From Monarcha castaneiventris obscurior (lineage: Eukaryota > Chordata > Aves > Passeriformes > Monarchidae): DNA of 64,000 bases. Both the position numbers and the translations under genes were made by a program. The DNA lies in contig JAMPIT010000511.1 of the NCBI GenBank assembly GCA_026261815.1, positions 1,885,001 to 1,949,000 of the forward strand, read 5' to 3'. A model generated the notes under the pieces. The model was not told the origin of the DNA. It ran no database searches and saw nothing but the letters and a program-made list of their open reading frames with translations. Below, one piece after another: positions 14,400 through 27,600 of the stretch (within the stretch, counting starts at the first letter, position 1; the number at the start of each line of letters is the position of its first letter).

Positions 14400-17115
14400 A
14401 TGACAGAGTGCTTTGACTGTGACAACTGCAAGGAGTCCTTATATGGGCGCAAGTACATCCAGATGGACAATGGCCCATACTGCATCCCCTGCTACGACGC
14501 ACACTTTGCCAACACCTGTGATGAGTGCAAGGAGCTGATCGGCCATGACTGCAGGGTGAGTAGGGGCCCTGCAGACAAGCAGGTCAGTTCCCAGGGCCAT
14601 TGGTCCCCTCCTCATCCTGGCTGTACTCCCAGGAGCTGTACTACGAGGATCGCCATTACCATGAGCATTGCTTCCGTTGCTTCCGCTGCGACCGCTCTCT
14701 GGCTGATGAGCCGTTCACCTGCCAGGGCAAGGAGCTACTGTGCAATGACTGCTACTGCAGTGAGTTCTCCTCCAAATGTATCGCCTGTGAGAAGGCCGTC
14801 ATGCCAGGTAGGAGCAGGCAGACTCAAGCATTGCAGTTTGTTCCTGGTCCCTTGGTATCAATTGGGGCTGCAGGTCCAGCATGAGAGCAGCATGGAAGAG
14901 AGTTGGATCTCTGTTCTCCTGCCCTCCTGTCACTGCATGGAGAGGGCTGGGTGCTTTGCTTGTCCAGCAAGACAGCATGATCCCAAGTTGCGATCACCAC
15001 AGCAGCCCCATCTATCTGTTCCCTTTTTTCATGGGGAAGTGAATGAGGGTGGAGATAACAAAGGGTTTCCTGGGCATTTTTTGCTGTGTGCTGACAAGAA
15101 GAGACAGAATGACTGAAGATGTGTGTCTTTGGAGATAGCCTGAGGCAAAGGTGTGTGTGTCTTTGCTTGGCTGTTTTGGCACCATCTTCAGATGTAGGTT
15201 ATGTCAGGCATCTCTGCCGTCAGGCATCTCTGCCATGGCCTTTGTGCCAGTGCTGGGGACATGTTCCTGCAGCCCTCCCGTTGTGGCTGTGGTATGGGCC
15301 TGAGGCCCCCCTCTCCAGCTGCCCATGGTCCTGAACTGCCATGGGGAGGGGAAGCATAGAGCCAGGTGTGCAGGACCACAGTTCATTCTGCCCAGCCCAC
15401 CATGTCCCTGTGTGCACATGTGCTGCTCCCTTCTGTCACTGCAGGGCTGTCTTTGCAGGCTCCCTTCTGTCACTGCAGGGCTGTCTTTGCAGGCTCCCGT
15501 AAGCTGGAGTACAACGGACAGACCTGGCATGAGCATTGCTTCATATGCAGCAGCTGCCAGCAGCCCATTGGGTCACGGTCCTTCATCCCGGACAAGAAGG
15601 ATTATTACTGTGTCCCCTGTTACGAGAGCAAGTTTGCTCCTCGCTGCACTCGATGCAAAAAGGTATGTGTGGCCTGACAGCCCAGAGTCCCCAGCTCTTG
15701 TCCAGGTTTGGGAACTCCCTGCTCCTGCCTGAGCCCTCTCAAAGGTGGGTTCAGGTACCAGCACACCGGCTATGCTGTTTCCCCTTGCCTGTGTGTCACC
15801 AGCATATGCTCTCTTCCTGCAGACCCTCACCAAGGGAGGAGTGACCTACCGGGATGAGCCCTGGCACAAGGAGTGCTTTGTCTGCACAGGCTGCAAGACC
15901 CCCTTGGCTGGGCAACAGTTCACCTCCCAGGACGACAACCCATACTGCATCAAGTGCTTTGGGAACCTCTATGCCAAGAAGTGCAGCGCCTGCACAAAGC
16001 CCATTACAGGTGAGCAGAACAGCTCTCTGAGGAACCCCATGAGGGAGGAAGTCTTTGATGCAGCAAAGGGGCTGCTTCTGTCCCTTTGTCTGCATCTTTC
16101 CAAGTGGTGAACTGTGTCCTGTGGGAGGAATTCCCTCTACCCACAGGTAAAGGCTCCAAAGTGACCTCTCAAAGCATGATCTCATGTCTCTAGCTTGCCT
16201 TTTTTGATACTGATTGCTGTGTCCTGTGAAAAGGTTGTTCACAGATAGGGAAAGCCTAGAGCAGCACCTGGTGCAGGGGAGTCTGGATCTGCTGTACCTG
16301 CCTAAGGCAGGGGAAATAAGAGATCCTCTTCTGCAGAACCCCTAAGAGTCTGGCTTCCTTCCTGCCGTCCCCCACTTGACCTTCCCCCTTGCGACTCCCA
16401 GGTTCTTGCTGCTGGAAAGGCAGGAGAAGCCCTCCATCAGCTGGTGACTCAGAGGATGATTCTGTCTGAGGACAGCTCCCAGGCACCCACTTCCCCTCTG
16501 GTCCTTATCAGCTTGTTGCAGTCCTGGGGAGAAGAGGGTCACAGCTCACCAGTCCAACAACTGCAAGCAGAGGAAGGAAACTCCTGTGGAGCCTCTGCAG
16601 GAGCCTGGGCCTGAGTTGGTGGCAGAATGGCTCTTCTCAGGATTCCAGTAGTTTTGTCTGCCTTCATCCACTGTGATGGTGCAGCTCCTCTCCCTGCTCC
16701 TCCCAGGGGAGAAAATTGTGATTCTGGTCCAAATATGTCAACCCTGCAAAGTCTGCTCTGAAGCAGTTCTAAGTGCTTTTCCCCCACAAGAATGGAGATT
16801 GACATTTCAGATGTATTTGATCCTGGGGGGTGTTTTGGGTGCCACCACCAGTGCCATGTGTGAAGAACTGACCTGGAGGTGAGTAGGCCAGGGTTCGGTC
16901 TGTGCAGGAAGCTCAGCCCAGTTTCCCCAGAGACTCTGACATTGCCCTCTGTCCCTCCCACAGGCTTTGGTGGTGGCAAATACGTCTCCTTTGAGGACCG
17001 TCACTGGCACCACAACTGCTTCAGCTGTGCTCGCTGCAGCACTTCGCTGGTGGGGAAAGGCTTCATCCCCGACAACGACAAGATCCTGTGCCGCGACTGC
17101 AGTAGCGACCTATGA
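14400..17115 (+). CDS. FHL3: FHL3, four and a half LIM domains protein 3
   Basis: Coding exons are 14400-14555, 14633-14807, 15493-15662, 15823-16009 and 16964-17115, joined in phases 0, 1, 0 and 1. This gives 279 aa, close to the 280 aa of human FHL3. The protein starts MTECFDCDNC, a half LIM finger, followed by four full LIM domains at roughly residues 40-92, 101-153, 162-212 and 221-275. Each has the double zinc finger C-x2-C...H-x2-C / C-x2-C...C-x2-C/D layout, for example WHEHCF, WHKECF and WHHNCF. FHL3 is a cytoplasmic and nuclear adaptor, strongest in skeletal muscle, that binds actin, integrins and transcription factors such as MyoD and CREB. Choosing FHL3 over FHL1, FHL2 or FHL5 rests on the near-identical sequence (SLADEPFTC, TQTP/KTPLAGQQFTS, GGGKYVSFEDRHWHHNCF) and on SF3A3 as the next gene. 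The start ATG has A at -3. A 3' splice site at 14370 or 14373 (tandem AG) just before it suggests an upstream non-coding first exon, which I could not place. Confidence 0.97.
15204..15236. repeat. Short tandem duplication, 16-bp unit
   Basis: The unit gtcaggcatctctgcc is present twice head to tail in FHL3 intron 2. No function is implied. Confidence 0.8.
15425..15492 (+). repeat. Tandem 34-bp duplication of the FHL3 intron 2 3' splice site
   Basis: A 34-base unit beginning gctcccttctgtcactgcag occurs twice in direct succession (15425-15458 and 15459-15492). Each copy ends in ctttgcag, so the end of the intron carries two equivalent acceptors. Only the second keeps the FHL3 frame. See the findings for the consequence of using the first. 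Confidence 0.95.
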
Positions 17116-17316
17116 GCCCCTGAGGACACTGTGGGGCAGGGGCTTCCTCTATTCTTCAGGGCCTTTGTGTCAGATTCCCCAGCAGCATGTCAGGGGCAGA
17201 ACACAAGGCACAGGAGATGGGGGCTGACCCCTAACCGCAGTGTGTTTAGGGGGTTCCTGTGCCCCCTCCCTGAAGGCTAGAATACGCTGCGCTATGGCTC
17301 TGAGCAATCAAAGCTA

Positions 17317-17322
17317 AATAAA
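17317..17322 (+). terminator. FHL3 polyadenylation signal
   Basis: AATAAA lies about 200 bases after the FHL3 stop codon, in a short GC-rich 3' UTR. It is the first canonical signal downstream. A second AATAAA at 18874-18879, in a T-rich stretch, could serve a longer 3' UTR but nothing else supports that. Confidence 0.8.
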
Positions 17323-20300
17323 GCTGAAAAAGGAGCTTCAAGACCCCCCATTATTTACTCTTTCTTTTTGCTTCCAGTCTAACCAGGCACGAGCCCAGGG
17401 CCCCAGCTGAGCAAAGGGCAGGAGCGGCTTCAGCACTGGGCTGCTGGACCTGCACACTGGCAGCATGTATTCACTCCTCAGCACAGCGCTGACTTCTCTT
17501 TTTTCTCCATGTGCTTCCCTCGCTCTATGTGACACAAGGCAGTGGCTCAGCTTGGCTGTGCTGGCCTGTGTTGCAGCTGGCTTTTCACAGCCTTCCCATA
17601 TGCACAGCTGGCCCAGGCATGAAGGGCATTCTCTTCTGTTCTGGAGGTTTGAAGACACCAGGCTGGAGTGTAGCCAGGAGAAGAGCAAACATCCTGTCAG
17701 ATGGGATCCACCTCTGGAATTCTATAGCACCTCACTCTTTGCAGGCCAGACCCTTTGCTCAGCACCTCCATGGAGCTGCTCTCTTAGCTGTGAATGAGGA
17801 GTTCAAGTCACTTTTAGGTATGGGGCATTCTGCCCACCCACACCTACCCCATTCCTGTCCACCTGTACCATGACCTCACATGGCTGGAATGGCTGAGCGG
17901 GAGCTGGGAGTGTTGTCCTGCTGATGCTCAGATGCATCTGGCTGAGCCCTAGAGAAGGGCATGCTGAAGGCTGAGAGCACTCAGGGCTTTATTCTGCTCC
18001 ATCCCTCTCATGAGGATCCTTGGGACGGGCACTGCTATACAGAATCCAGCTGCCAGTGGCACTGGAAACACCAGAGACCTCCATTAATTCAGGGGAGGGA
18101 GCATTGCCCACAGACTGTACCTGCAATTGGTAGCTGCTGGGAGCACTGGGAGGGTCTGCAGGAGCACAGCATAAAGAGCAGCTGAGGGGGCAGCAGGATG
18201 TCCACAACCTGCTCCTCCAGGGCTGCCTGTGGCCCCCAGCGGTAGGCAGGGATTGGTGGCTCCCTCCAGCCACACTCATCCTTCACTGTGTCCCAAACAA
18301 GAACCAAAGCAAAGGTGGCACCTGTAAGGGAGGACTTTGCGTTGCCCAGGTCCCAGTTGGCCCTAACTGCAAAACAGGGTATCTTGAGCCATCCCAGACT
18401 CACATGAGGCCTTGACCAATCCTTGCCCAATGGCTGAGCTGGCCCTGGGCTAAGGCCCCTCTGCAGTGGGATGCTCATGCCTGCCTTGTCTCTACATCCT
18501 TCTGCTTCTGTCTTGCTGGGGCACTTTGGCCAAGCCTGCTTTCCTGCTTAGTCAGCCACATGCTTTTCTGAAAACCTATTCTTGTGGGTTTTTTCCCTTT
18601 TGTACTCATTTGTCATGTCATGAATATCCATCATTTTGTACACTACAAGATGAAGGGGCTAGCCCCCCTCCCAGGCTTCATTTAGGAACAGAAAATGTTA
18701 TGCTTGTTGAAGTGTTCTTACTCTGTGTTCAGATCCTTGTTGAATCCTTGTTTGAAAGCTTTGATGACAGCAAATCAGAGTTTGTGTGTTTGCTATTATG
18801 AGAAGCTTGGAGCCATCTCCAGAAGGAATTGTCCTAAACCTCAGTGCCCTCTGTATTTCTTACTGCTTTATACAATAAACCATTTTCATGACACTTGCTC
18901 TTCTGTGTCTCTTGAACAGCAGGCACAGGGCAGAGCACTGAGTTGGTGCTGGGCTCTGCTCAACCTTGTCTCACCCCTAATCTCATTCTGGGGACAGCCA
19001 ACCCAGGCAATGCTCGTGCCTGCTTTCCCAAACCACAGTCCAATATCAGCTGTGCCGGTCCTGTGGTTGTGACAGGAACAGCATTTCCGTCCTCCTGCTG
19101 GGTGGCTGCAGTGGGTTGCTGGGGCTGGGGGTGCCCATCTATCCATGCCTGCTGTCTGTACAGGCAGACAGTTCTGCAGGATGGGCCCCAGCAGGACTCA
19201 AGGTGCCGGTCCTGAGTGGGCACCTCTCCGTGCTTCCAGGCTGGCTGCGGGACTGTCCGGATTGCTGCAGTACCGAACCGTTCCTGCTGTGCAGACCAGC
19301 CTCCCTGCCCCGCAGTGTACACTGCCTGGCCATGCCGCGACATTCCAAGGGGGCTCGGGTAGATGTTGCTGTGGTCTCCAGCCAGGGTATCTGTGGTCCC
19401 TCTTGGCAGCCTTCCCTGAAGTGCTGTGTGCTCATTACTTATGTTTATCAGCCAGGGAGCAATTTATTCCCTAACATATGAAATTATTTTCTACAGATCC
19501 TTTACATTTACTAACAACTGCCATGACTCCCTCTGGACTTGCCTGCTTCAGCTCCAGCGGCCGGCTCTGGCTCCCCCCTTGGCGCAGTGGCTGGGCTCCC
19601 GTGGGTGCTGGTCTAGTGGCAGGATAGGCAGAACCCATGGGGTGCCTCTGTGTAGGACCATGGCAGTGGCTCAGCATGTACACATTCCTGGCTGCTTCAA
19701 AGCTCCTGCTCTGGTGGCTGATGGAGTTCTAGCATGATTTTTGTTGCTGCTGCTGCCCTGTGACCTGGGCTGGGCTCTGCTGCTGTGCTGGGCCTTGGAG
19801 GGTGAGTGAGCAGCTCCAGCCCAGAGGTTCCCAGCTGAGCCTGTCCTCCAGTGGCAGCACCACAACCCGGGCTTTCTGCAGTGCTGTTTCCAGGGATTAA
19901 CCGCAAAAGGTTTCTGTACAAAGGGCCCCCAGGCTCCTCTTTCAGTCAGCCTCCAGAGCCTCACGTTTTTAGCCAAAAAAGGAAATGACCCAGTTGCACG
20001 TAGCACTGGAACATCTGGATTTTATCCCTGTCATGAATGGGTCATGGCTGTACATGGCCCAGTGCCTGATTTACAGGAGAGGGAGGGTGATGTCATGCAC
20101 AAACATCCCCCAAGACTCTGGAGTATGGGTCTGAAACAGTCATGGAAATTTTATAAAGCACAAGGAGCAGTGTGAAGGGGGTCAGGCCGGGGCTGTTGCG
20201 CTGATGAGGGGGGAGTGGGGAAGCTGCTGAGGACATGGGGCAGCACTGCAGGGGTAGAAAGAGACCCTGGCATTGACCAAATCTGCCCAAGCTTTGCTCT

Positions 20301-20369
20301 CCTACACCACTGTGGATCAGGGACAGTGTTCACAGCCCCAATGGGCATAGCCAGGTCCAAGCCACTGAC

Positions 20370-20456
20370 TGGGGAGTCCTGTGCAGGACCAGGAGTTGGA
20401 CTTTGATGATCCTCATGGGTCCCTTCCAGTTCAGGATATTCTGTGATTCTATGAAT
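20370..20456 (+). mobile_element. CR1 LINE 3'-end fragment
   Basis: The segment has the hallmark of avian CR1 tails: a gaccaggagttggactttgat-like stretch, then gatcctcatgggtcccttcc, then a terminal ATTCTGTGATTCTATGAA octamer-type repeat. This is the 3' end of a 5'-truncated copy in + orientation. The upstream limit is uncertain, because older CR1 sequence could continue to about 20290. It has no coding capacity. Confidence 0.85.
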
Positions 20457-20820
20457 TTCAGCTCCCAGCCCCTGACAGGCTGTGCTGCTGCCCTGGAATG
20501 AAACAGCATGTCTTGGACCAACCTTCTTCCACTTTCTCCCACCTCCTCCCATGTACACTGCCATTTGTGGGGTGAGGAGAAGGAAGGTCATGCAAGGGCT
20601 GGTCTTGTCCCACCTCGATCCTCCTGATGCCAGCAGCCTAAAATGAGGACATGTCACTGGATTGGACATTGTTGGATTTCAACTCCTTCCCTTCCCAGAG
20701 ATGATGTTTCGTGCAAAGAGAAATGGAAGAACATTAAGTTCAGAATCTTATCTCTGTTTTTGTTTTTAGACAGGCATTCCTGAAGAAAGGTGGTGTACCT
20801 TGGGGTAGCCTATAGTGCAA

Positions 20821-20864
20821 GGGAGTAATTAAAGACAGTATTGGGAGTAATTAAAGACAGTATT
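20821..20864. repeat. 22-bp tandem duplication
   Basis: The unit gggagtaattaaagacagta plus TT is repeated exactly twice, at 20821-20842 and 20843-20864. It is a simple duplication in AT-rich spacer. Confidence 0.95.
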
Positions 20865-21179
20865 CTTACCTGCTGCATCATCCTCTCCTCAGTGAAGGAT
20901 CATCTTTGCCATTAATTAAATTTTCTTCTTGCTTTTGGCTTAGAGTAATTTATCGTGCATGGCATAAAAATACGAATTTATTAGTGACTTAACATTTAAT
21001 TACAGTTTTGCATTTGGCAGTGTGGGGGCAAGGTATGGGTATGATCCGTCCTTGGATTTAAGGTGGATCTGAAGAAGGCAGTTGAAACGCAAGTGGAATG
21101 TTTGCAGCCGGGGTGTCTGTGGGAGGACTTGCACCGCGATCGTGTCGCTCGGGCGCACCCGTATTGCTGAAAGCAAAGT

Positions 21180-21621
21180 ATGAGCTGTCGCCGCAGCGGG
21201 GCACGGGACCCGGGGAGCTGCGGGCGCGTCCCACACGGCACGTCCCAGCTCGGCCGGGGCTCGGCACCGTGTAACGCTGCTGCAGATGGGCAACCCCAGA
21301 GAGGCCGCTGTGCCTCCAGGCTGGGGCAGCCCTGGCCCCACATACAAACCGGCATCTCGGGCCACTCAGTGCCACCAAGCACCGCGCTCGGACACGGCCC
21401 CGCTCTCGGACACCGCGCTCGAACACGGCCCCGCGCGCGGCAGCTGCTGACAGCACCCGGCCGGGCCGCAGCCGCCCCCTGCCGGCCGCCCCCAGGCACC
21501 GCTCACTGCACCGGAACTTCCGCGCGAGGCGCGGGCGGGTCCGGAACCTTCCCGCGAACACGCACGGGCTGTGCCGCGGCCTTCCGGCGGTAGTGGAAGC
21601 GGTGCGCGGGGCTGGCGCGGG
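21180..21621 (+). promoter_or_regulatory. SF3A3 CpG-island promoter and 5' UTR
   Basis: A CpG-dense block begins near 21120 and runs through the start codon into intron 2, typical of a housekeeping promoter, with no TATA box seen. An ETS-type core (GCGGAAGT on the - strand, 21516-21523) lies about 100 bases before the ATG, and GGAA/TTCC motifs recur to 21600. A hairpin is predicted at 21574-21609, immediately upstream of the ATG at 21622. The transcription start was not determined. Confidence 0.8.
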
Positions 21622-24600
21622 ATGGAGACGATCCTGGAGCAGCAGCGGCGGTACCACGAGGAGCGGGAGCGGCTCATGGACGTGATGGTGAAGGAGATGC
21701 TCACCAAGAAGTCCACGGTGCGCCCGGGGCCTTGGGGGGTGGGGGAGGCCGCCTGCCGGGCCCGCGCTCACCCTCTCACCTCTCCCCACAGCTCCGCGAC
21801 CAGATCAACTCGGACCACCGGACCCGGGCCATGCAGGACGTGAGTGCGCCGGGGCCGGGGCCGGGGCCGCGAGCGGGGCTGGGGGCGGGCCGGGCTCCCG
21901 GGAGCGAACGGGGCCCGTCCCGGTAACGGGCTCTGCGGCGCTCGGGCCTTTCCTTTGTTCCACAGAGGTACATGGAAGTGAGCGGCAACCTGCGGGACTT
22001 GTACGACGACAAGGACGGGTGAGTGTGCCCGGGGCCCTCGTGTGCTTGAGCGTGTCCTGCTGGTGAGGAAATTGGGGCTGTTTTAAGTCAATGTCTGAAG
22101 AATAACACGAATCGAGATGTGGCGACTAAATGCAGGGCAGGACCCGAGTGCACATGGGAAGTGTTCGTCTTGGACGGACGCGTTTTGTTATGCATGTGGT
22201 TTGAGTTGTGGGGAGGCCCTGAGTCAGCTGGGCTGGGAGGTCCCCCATGACTCGGAGGTCTGCAGTTAGACACTGCAGTACAGTCCTGGATTAAGGCTGT
22301 GTCAGTGTCACCTTGTATTCCCTTCTCTTCATAATTTGTTGTGTCCATGAACTCGTAGCCTACGTAAGGAAGAACTCAGTGCCATTTCCGGGCCAAATGA
22401 ATTTGCGGAGTTTTACAACAGACTGAAGCAAATTAAGGAATTTCACCGAAAGCACCCAAATGAGGTGAGTAGTTACCTGCTGTATAGGAACAGGTGAGAT
22501 GTGCTCTGTTGGATCTCATTTCTACAGGTAACAGAGCTTTTGTTTCCCCAGTTTAATTGCCTTAACACACAAGTACTGAGAACACTCAGCAGTCACTTGA
22601 GCACTGCTGCTCAGGGTCAGGCAACATGTGAGGGAGTAGTGCAGGACACTCACCCTGTTCTCTGCAAGGGAATGTTCAGCTGAGCTAGGGTCAGATCTCA
22701 CCTTTCTTGTGTTGGCTAAAGCCACACTTTCACCTTTGTGCAGAAAGAAAGGTGACAAAGCTTTGAGTCTCTTTTCTGTTTGCAGTTTCATTATTTGTCT
22801 CCTCCTGTGATTTTATATTCGTTATTCTGGGACAGGAGCTGAAGTAAATCACTGTGTGGCTTGTATCTGCCCGTGTAGATCTGTGTTCCTATGTCAGTGG
22901 AGTTTGAGGAGCTGCTGAAGGCCAGAGACAACCCAAGTGAAGAAGCTCAGAGTAAGTTTGTAGTTTGCTTGAGCTCTGGCATTATTTAATTGGTTGTTTG
23001 ATCCGGTTTGCATGTTTCAGGGCTCTACCTCCCTTTCACTAAATGAATTCTGAAAACTCTTCTGTCATCTAAATTCTTCTGAACTGCAGTCCCTGGAATG
23101 TTCCCCAGTGAGGCTGCTGTTCCTGAGGAATGTTGTGGTGCTTGCACAGAGCAGCAGTTGGGGCTGCTCAATGAGTGTCGAAAGCATTGTAGCACCTTCC
23201 TTAAGCATAAATGACTTCACAGCTAATCCTTTTCCAATTCAAAAACAGTTGTATAATAAGTAGGGAATACTAAGCTCATAATAAAGGTTTTCATGATCTT
23301 TCCTAAAGATCTGGTGGAGTTCACAGATGAGGAAGGGTATGGACGATACTTGGATTTGCATGATTGTTACCTCAAGTACATTAACCTGAAATCGTCAGAG
23401 GTGAGTGGCTGCTGTGTGTGGGCATCTCCAGTACTTGCTACATCAGGGCCCAGGGATCCCCAGGCCCTGCAGAGGCTGGGGCTTTTCTTTTCTAGGACCT
23501 GGATGTTAATTTGGCTGTGTATGAACTCTGACTCAGACTTTCTGTTCTTAGAAATTGGATTATATCACTTACTTATCCACATTTGACCAACTCTTCGATA
23601 TTCCCAAGGAGAGAAAAAATGCTGAATATAAGAGGTGAGCCTGTGCCTGCCTGCTTCCTTCATGGCACTTGGTGAGAAGGAATTTGTTTCTCAAGTGTTC
23701 AGCTGCTAAGATTATAATTAACAGCCAAACTTAACTGACATAAATTGGGTGCCTGAGCTCAGTCATGTATCTGAGCCCCAAGAAAACTTGCAGCACAGCA
23801 GAGATGTGGAGAGCCACATTTGGCTGTGAGGAAGAGCTTTAATGTACCCTTGGAACTACTGTGTCAAGAAATCCTGTGTGGAAAAACTGGCCTGACCTTG
23901 GTCATGTCCCTCTGCAGTACTGGAGGGTAGTGACTGTCCAAAGATGTGGTTAGAGGGTGATAGTGAATTACCTGTGCTCATGATTCCCCTGCCAGGTATC
24001 TTGAAATGCTCCTTGAGTACCTGCAGGATTACACAGATCGAGTGAAACCATTACTGGACCAGAATGAACTTTTTGGGAAAATTCAGACGGAGTTTGAGAA
24101 GAAGTGGGAGAACGGCACATTCCCAGGCTGGCCGGTGAGCAGCCTGAGCCTGGGTGATGCTCTTGGGTTTGTGAGGGGGTTGTGTGAGTTGTTTGTGTAG
24201 TCATTGTTGATCATGACAGTGAGGGCTGCAGCTCTGTCACCAGGGTGCAGGGTGATACTGAGCTTAATTTAAAACCCAGCATAACTGGTTTAAAACAAGG
24301 ATTGTTTCAGGTTGGCTTATTTTGCATCTTTACTATTGTTCCATTTTCAGTTTAGTAAGAGGATTTTTCTCTGTGAAATGAACTGCTTTTCTTGATGTTA
24401 AAATGTTCTATGGCCAGAAGTGCTGTAGTATGTCATGCAGCTCTTGCATGTGGTCTTTTTTGGCAGAAAGAGACCAGCAGTGCCCTCACCCATGCTGGTG
24501 CTCACCTGGACCTCTCGGCCTTCTCCTCCTGGGAGGTACGTTTCCAGTGTTCTGCACTTACTGCCACATTTTGAACAGTGGAAGTTCAGTCATTTGGGTT

Positions 24601-27600
24601 TTTTGTGTAATTTTAGTGCTGTGTTTTCATCCCTGTCTCTGTGCTTTCTGAGTACAACTTTGATGGTGCTGATGATGTAATTTCTCCCATTGGGGGATAT
24701 AACTTGAAAGACCTGGTTAGATTTGTCACATCCCTCATTTCCCAGGGAGGAGGGGCACACTCTTGACAGTCCTTTCTTGAATACTTTTCATCAGGGTTTT
24801 TTCTTCATTAATACGCTAAAGTGGACTATATCCACATTGTATGTGTTGAACAGCTTGTCTCTTACAGTAGTTTATTTAATTGAACAGGAATTGGCCTCCC
24901 TGGGACTGGACAGGTTAAAATCAGCTTTGCTGGCTCTTGGACTGAAGTGTGGTGGGTAAGGTGCAGTCTTTGTAGAGTTCCTTTCAGTTTCTGACGTCTT
25001 CCTCTATCGCATTTCTTTCTGGGATACTTGTGTGGTTATTTCTGTTGTACTAGAACTACCTTTGTGATGTTTGAAAACTAAAACATTAAGAACCAAGCAG
25101 TGGGATCTGCTGCTCTGAACCAGTCCTGTATGGGAGTCTCTGGTACAGTAGACCTTGACTTGAGGAATGAAGACAAAGATAAAAGGAATCTCAGGATTCC
25201 CATTTAGAATTTTGTTTCATGAATTCAAATAGTTCTCAGGAAATGTAAAACTGCTGTCTAGACTTATCCCCTCCCTGCTTCTCTGCAGGACTCTGGAGGA
25301 GCGTGCTCAGAGGCTTTTTAGCACTAAAGGCAAATCCCTGGAAGCACTTGATCCTTCCTTGTTTGCTAAGAATCCAAAGACAAAAGGAAGCAAAAGGTGA
25401 GTTCTTAGAGGTCATTCTGAGTCTGGCAATCTTCTCTCCTCTTGGATGAGGAGTGTTCTGTAGTCACCACTCTTGTGTAGTTAGGACAGAGATTCTGGAG
25501 TATTAGAAGCTTTTCATGTTGGACCAAATAGTGCTGAACCAAATCAAAGTATCAGAGCTGAATTTGTGCATTTAATGAAGATACCTCATCTGTTTCAGAG
25601 ACACTGAAAGAAATAAAGATCTTGCATTCCTGGAAGCTCAGATTTATGAGTATGTGGAAGTTCTTGGGGTAAGGATTTTACGTTGTTTTTGAGCTTTTTA
25701 TTTCAGAGCTGTCAAATAGTGACTGGGAAGTTGTCCTTATCTTTAACTAGTGCTTTCATAGACAGTAGCACATCAGTGTGCTGCACCACATCTGTTTTGT
25801 GCATAAGTCACACAGTACTGCAAACCTTTACTTGTTCTGCCTTGCTCCTTGCCTTTGGTTTTGGGGGATTGTTTTCAGGAGGATGGCTGCTGCTGTAGTA
25901 ATATTGGAAGTGTTAATAGGTGATATAAGGTTTCATTCTTTGCACATAGGAAATGTCAGGGTACTAAAAACTGAAATTGTTTGGCTGAGTAAGGTAGGAA
26001 TTCTCTGCTTTACACTTGTCTTCTGTTTCCTCCCTGTGTACACTGAGGAAGTTTTCTGCTACAGGAGTTTGCCCTGACTTTTTTGCTGTCATGGTATATG
26101 GACAATCCCTTCTCTTCTCTCACTGCAGGAACAAAGACACCTCACCCACGAGAACGTGCAGCGTAAGCAGGCACGGACAGGGGAGGAGAGAGAGGAGGAG
26201 GAGGAAGAGCAGATCAGTGAGAGTGAGAGTGAAGATGAAGAAAATGAAATCATTTATAACCCTAAAAATCTGCCTCTTGGTTGGGATGGGAAGGTAACCG
26301 AGACTTACAGGCCTGGAGAAGTGGGAGAGGTCACTGACTCCACACTGTTCCCCTGTTTGAGCTGCTTTGCCATGCAACCTAATCCTCATGTCTCCTTGCT
26401 TGCAGCCCATCCCGTACTGGTTGTATAAACTCCATGGTTTGAACATCAACTACAATTGTGAGATTTGTGGTAACTACACCTACCGAGGGCCCAAGGCGTT
26501 CCAGCGGCACTTCGCAGTAAGTGACGTTCACTGCAGGAACAGCCCTGCTGGGTTCAGACAGTCATGGTAATGAGTCACTGGTGAGTCCCTGGGGGGGTCC
26601 CTGAGCAGCACTTTTGTGGTATGGGTCTGGGCTGGTGCTGCAGGGTTATGCAGCAGGACCCAGAGATTGTGTTGGGCATACAGCTGATGCTGTACCATCC
26701 CAGCCCATTCGAACACCCATTCCAGTGCTCAGGTCTGATGGGTACAGGGTGCCTGTTGATGGCTGGTACGGTGTTACTGTCTACAGGACAAGAAAATAAT
26801 ATTTTTATAGAGGACTGGTAGATCTGTACTTTGATAATATGTGTTGCACCCTGTTCAGATGTTAATGTCTTTTGTGATCTTTGGCGTTGTGAAGGATGTG
26901 ATGTTCCCTCTCACACTGATCTCATCTCTTTCCCCCAGGAGTGGAGACATGCCCATGGAATGCGGTGCCTGGGCATTCCCAACACAGCACACTTTGCCAA
27001 TGTCACACAGATTGAGGATGCAGTCTCATGTAAGTGGTGATGGCAGAACAGGAAACATGTTAAAGAACACTACCTTTCCTGAAGGAGTGGCTTTGGACCT
27101 TGGTCTCATGTCACATCCTGAACAATCCATTTAAAGTCATTTGCTGCAGTTCAGTGCCTTTCAGTAACCACACAGTGGAATGATAATTTTGTGATGAATG
27201 TTAGATGCACTCCTGGACTGCTGAAGTGAGGGTGTTTTAAAAGAAGGGAGGGAAAAAAGCTCATGTGTGTATTTTTTACCGGATTAAAAACAAGTATCTC
27301 GAGGGAAGTGGCATAGATCCTGTTTAACTTTGTGTTTGCAGTGTGGGCAAAGCTGAAACAGCAGAAGGCTTCAGAGAGGTGGCAGCCCGATACAGAGGTG
27401 AGCAGGGAGAGGCATTCAGTGTCTCCACTCCTGTGTCCATGTTCCTGGGTGTGAGCAGTGTCCTCACTTAGGCTAGTGCCTTTTCCTAAACTTCTGTTCC
27501 AAAGCCGTTTTTCAACAGTGTGCAGGGCAATGGTGGGAAGTAAAATCTGTAGTACAACCTGTAATGACTTTGGCTCTGCATAAGCTCTTCTCCCAGAATC

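Larger units (their letters stand above)
17345..21100. other. FHL3-SF3A3 spacer
   Basis: No exon chain or recognisable protein is seen. The region contains an isolated AATAAA (18874-18879), a CR1 3' end, and a 22-bp tandem duplication at 20821-20864. Open frames here (up to about 170 codons on either strand) have no domain and no splice support. Confidence 0.6.

Noticed and set aside
24655..24760. Possible C/D snoRNA in an SF3A3 intron
   Set aside because: A TGATGA box is present, but no D box CTGA or terminal stem lies at suitable distance.
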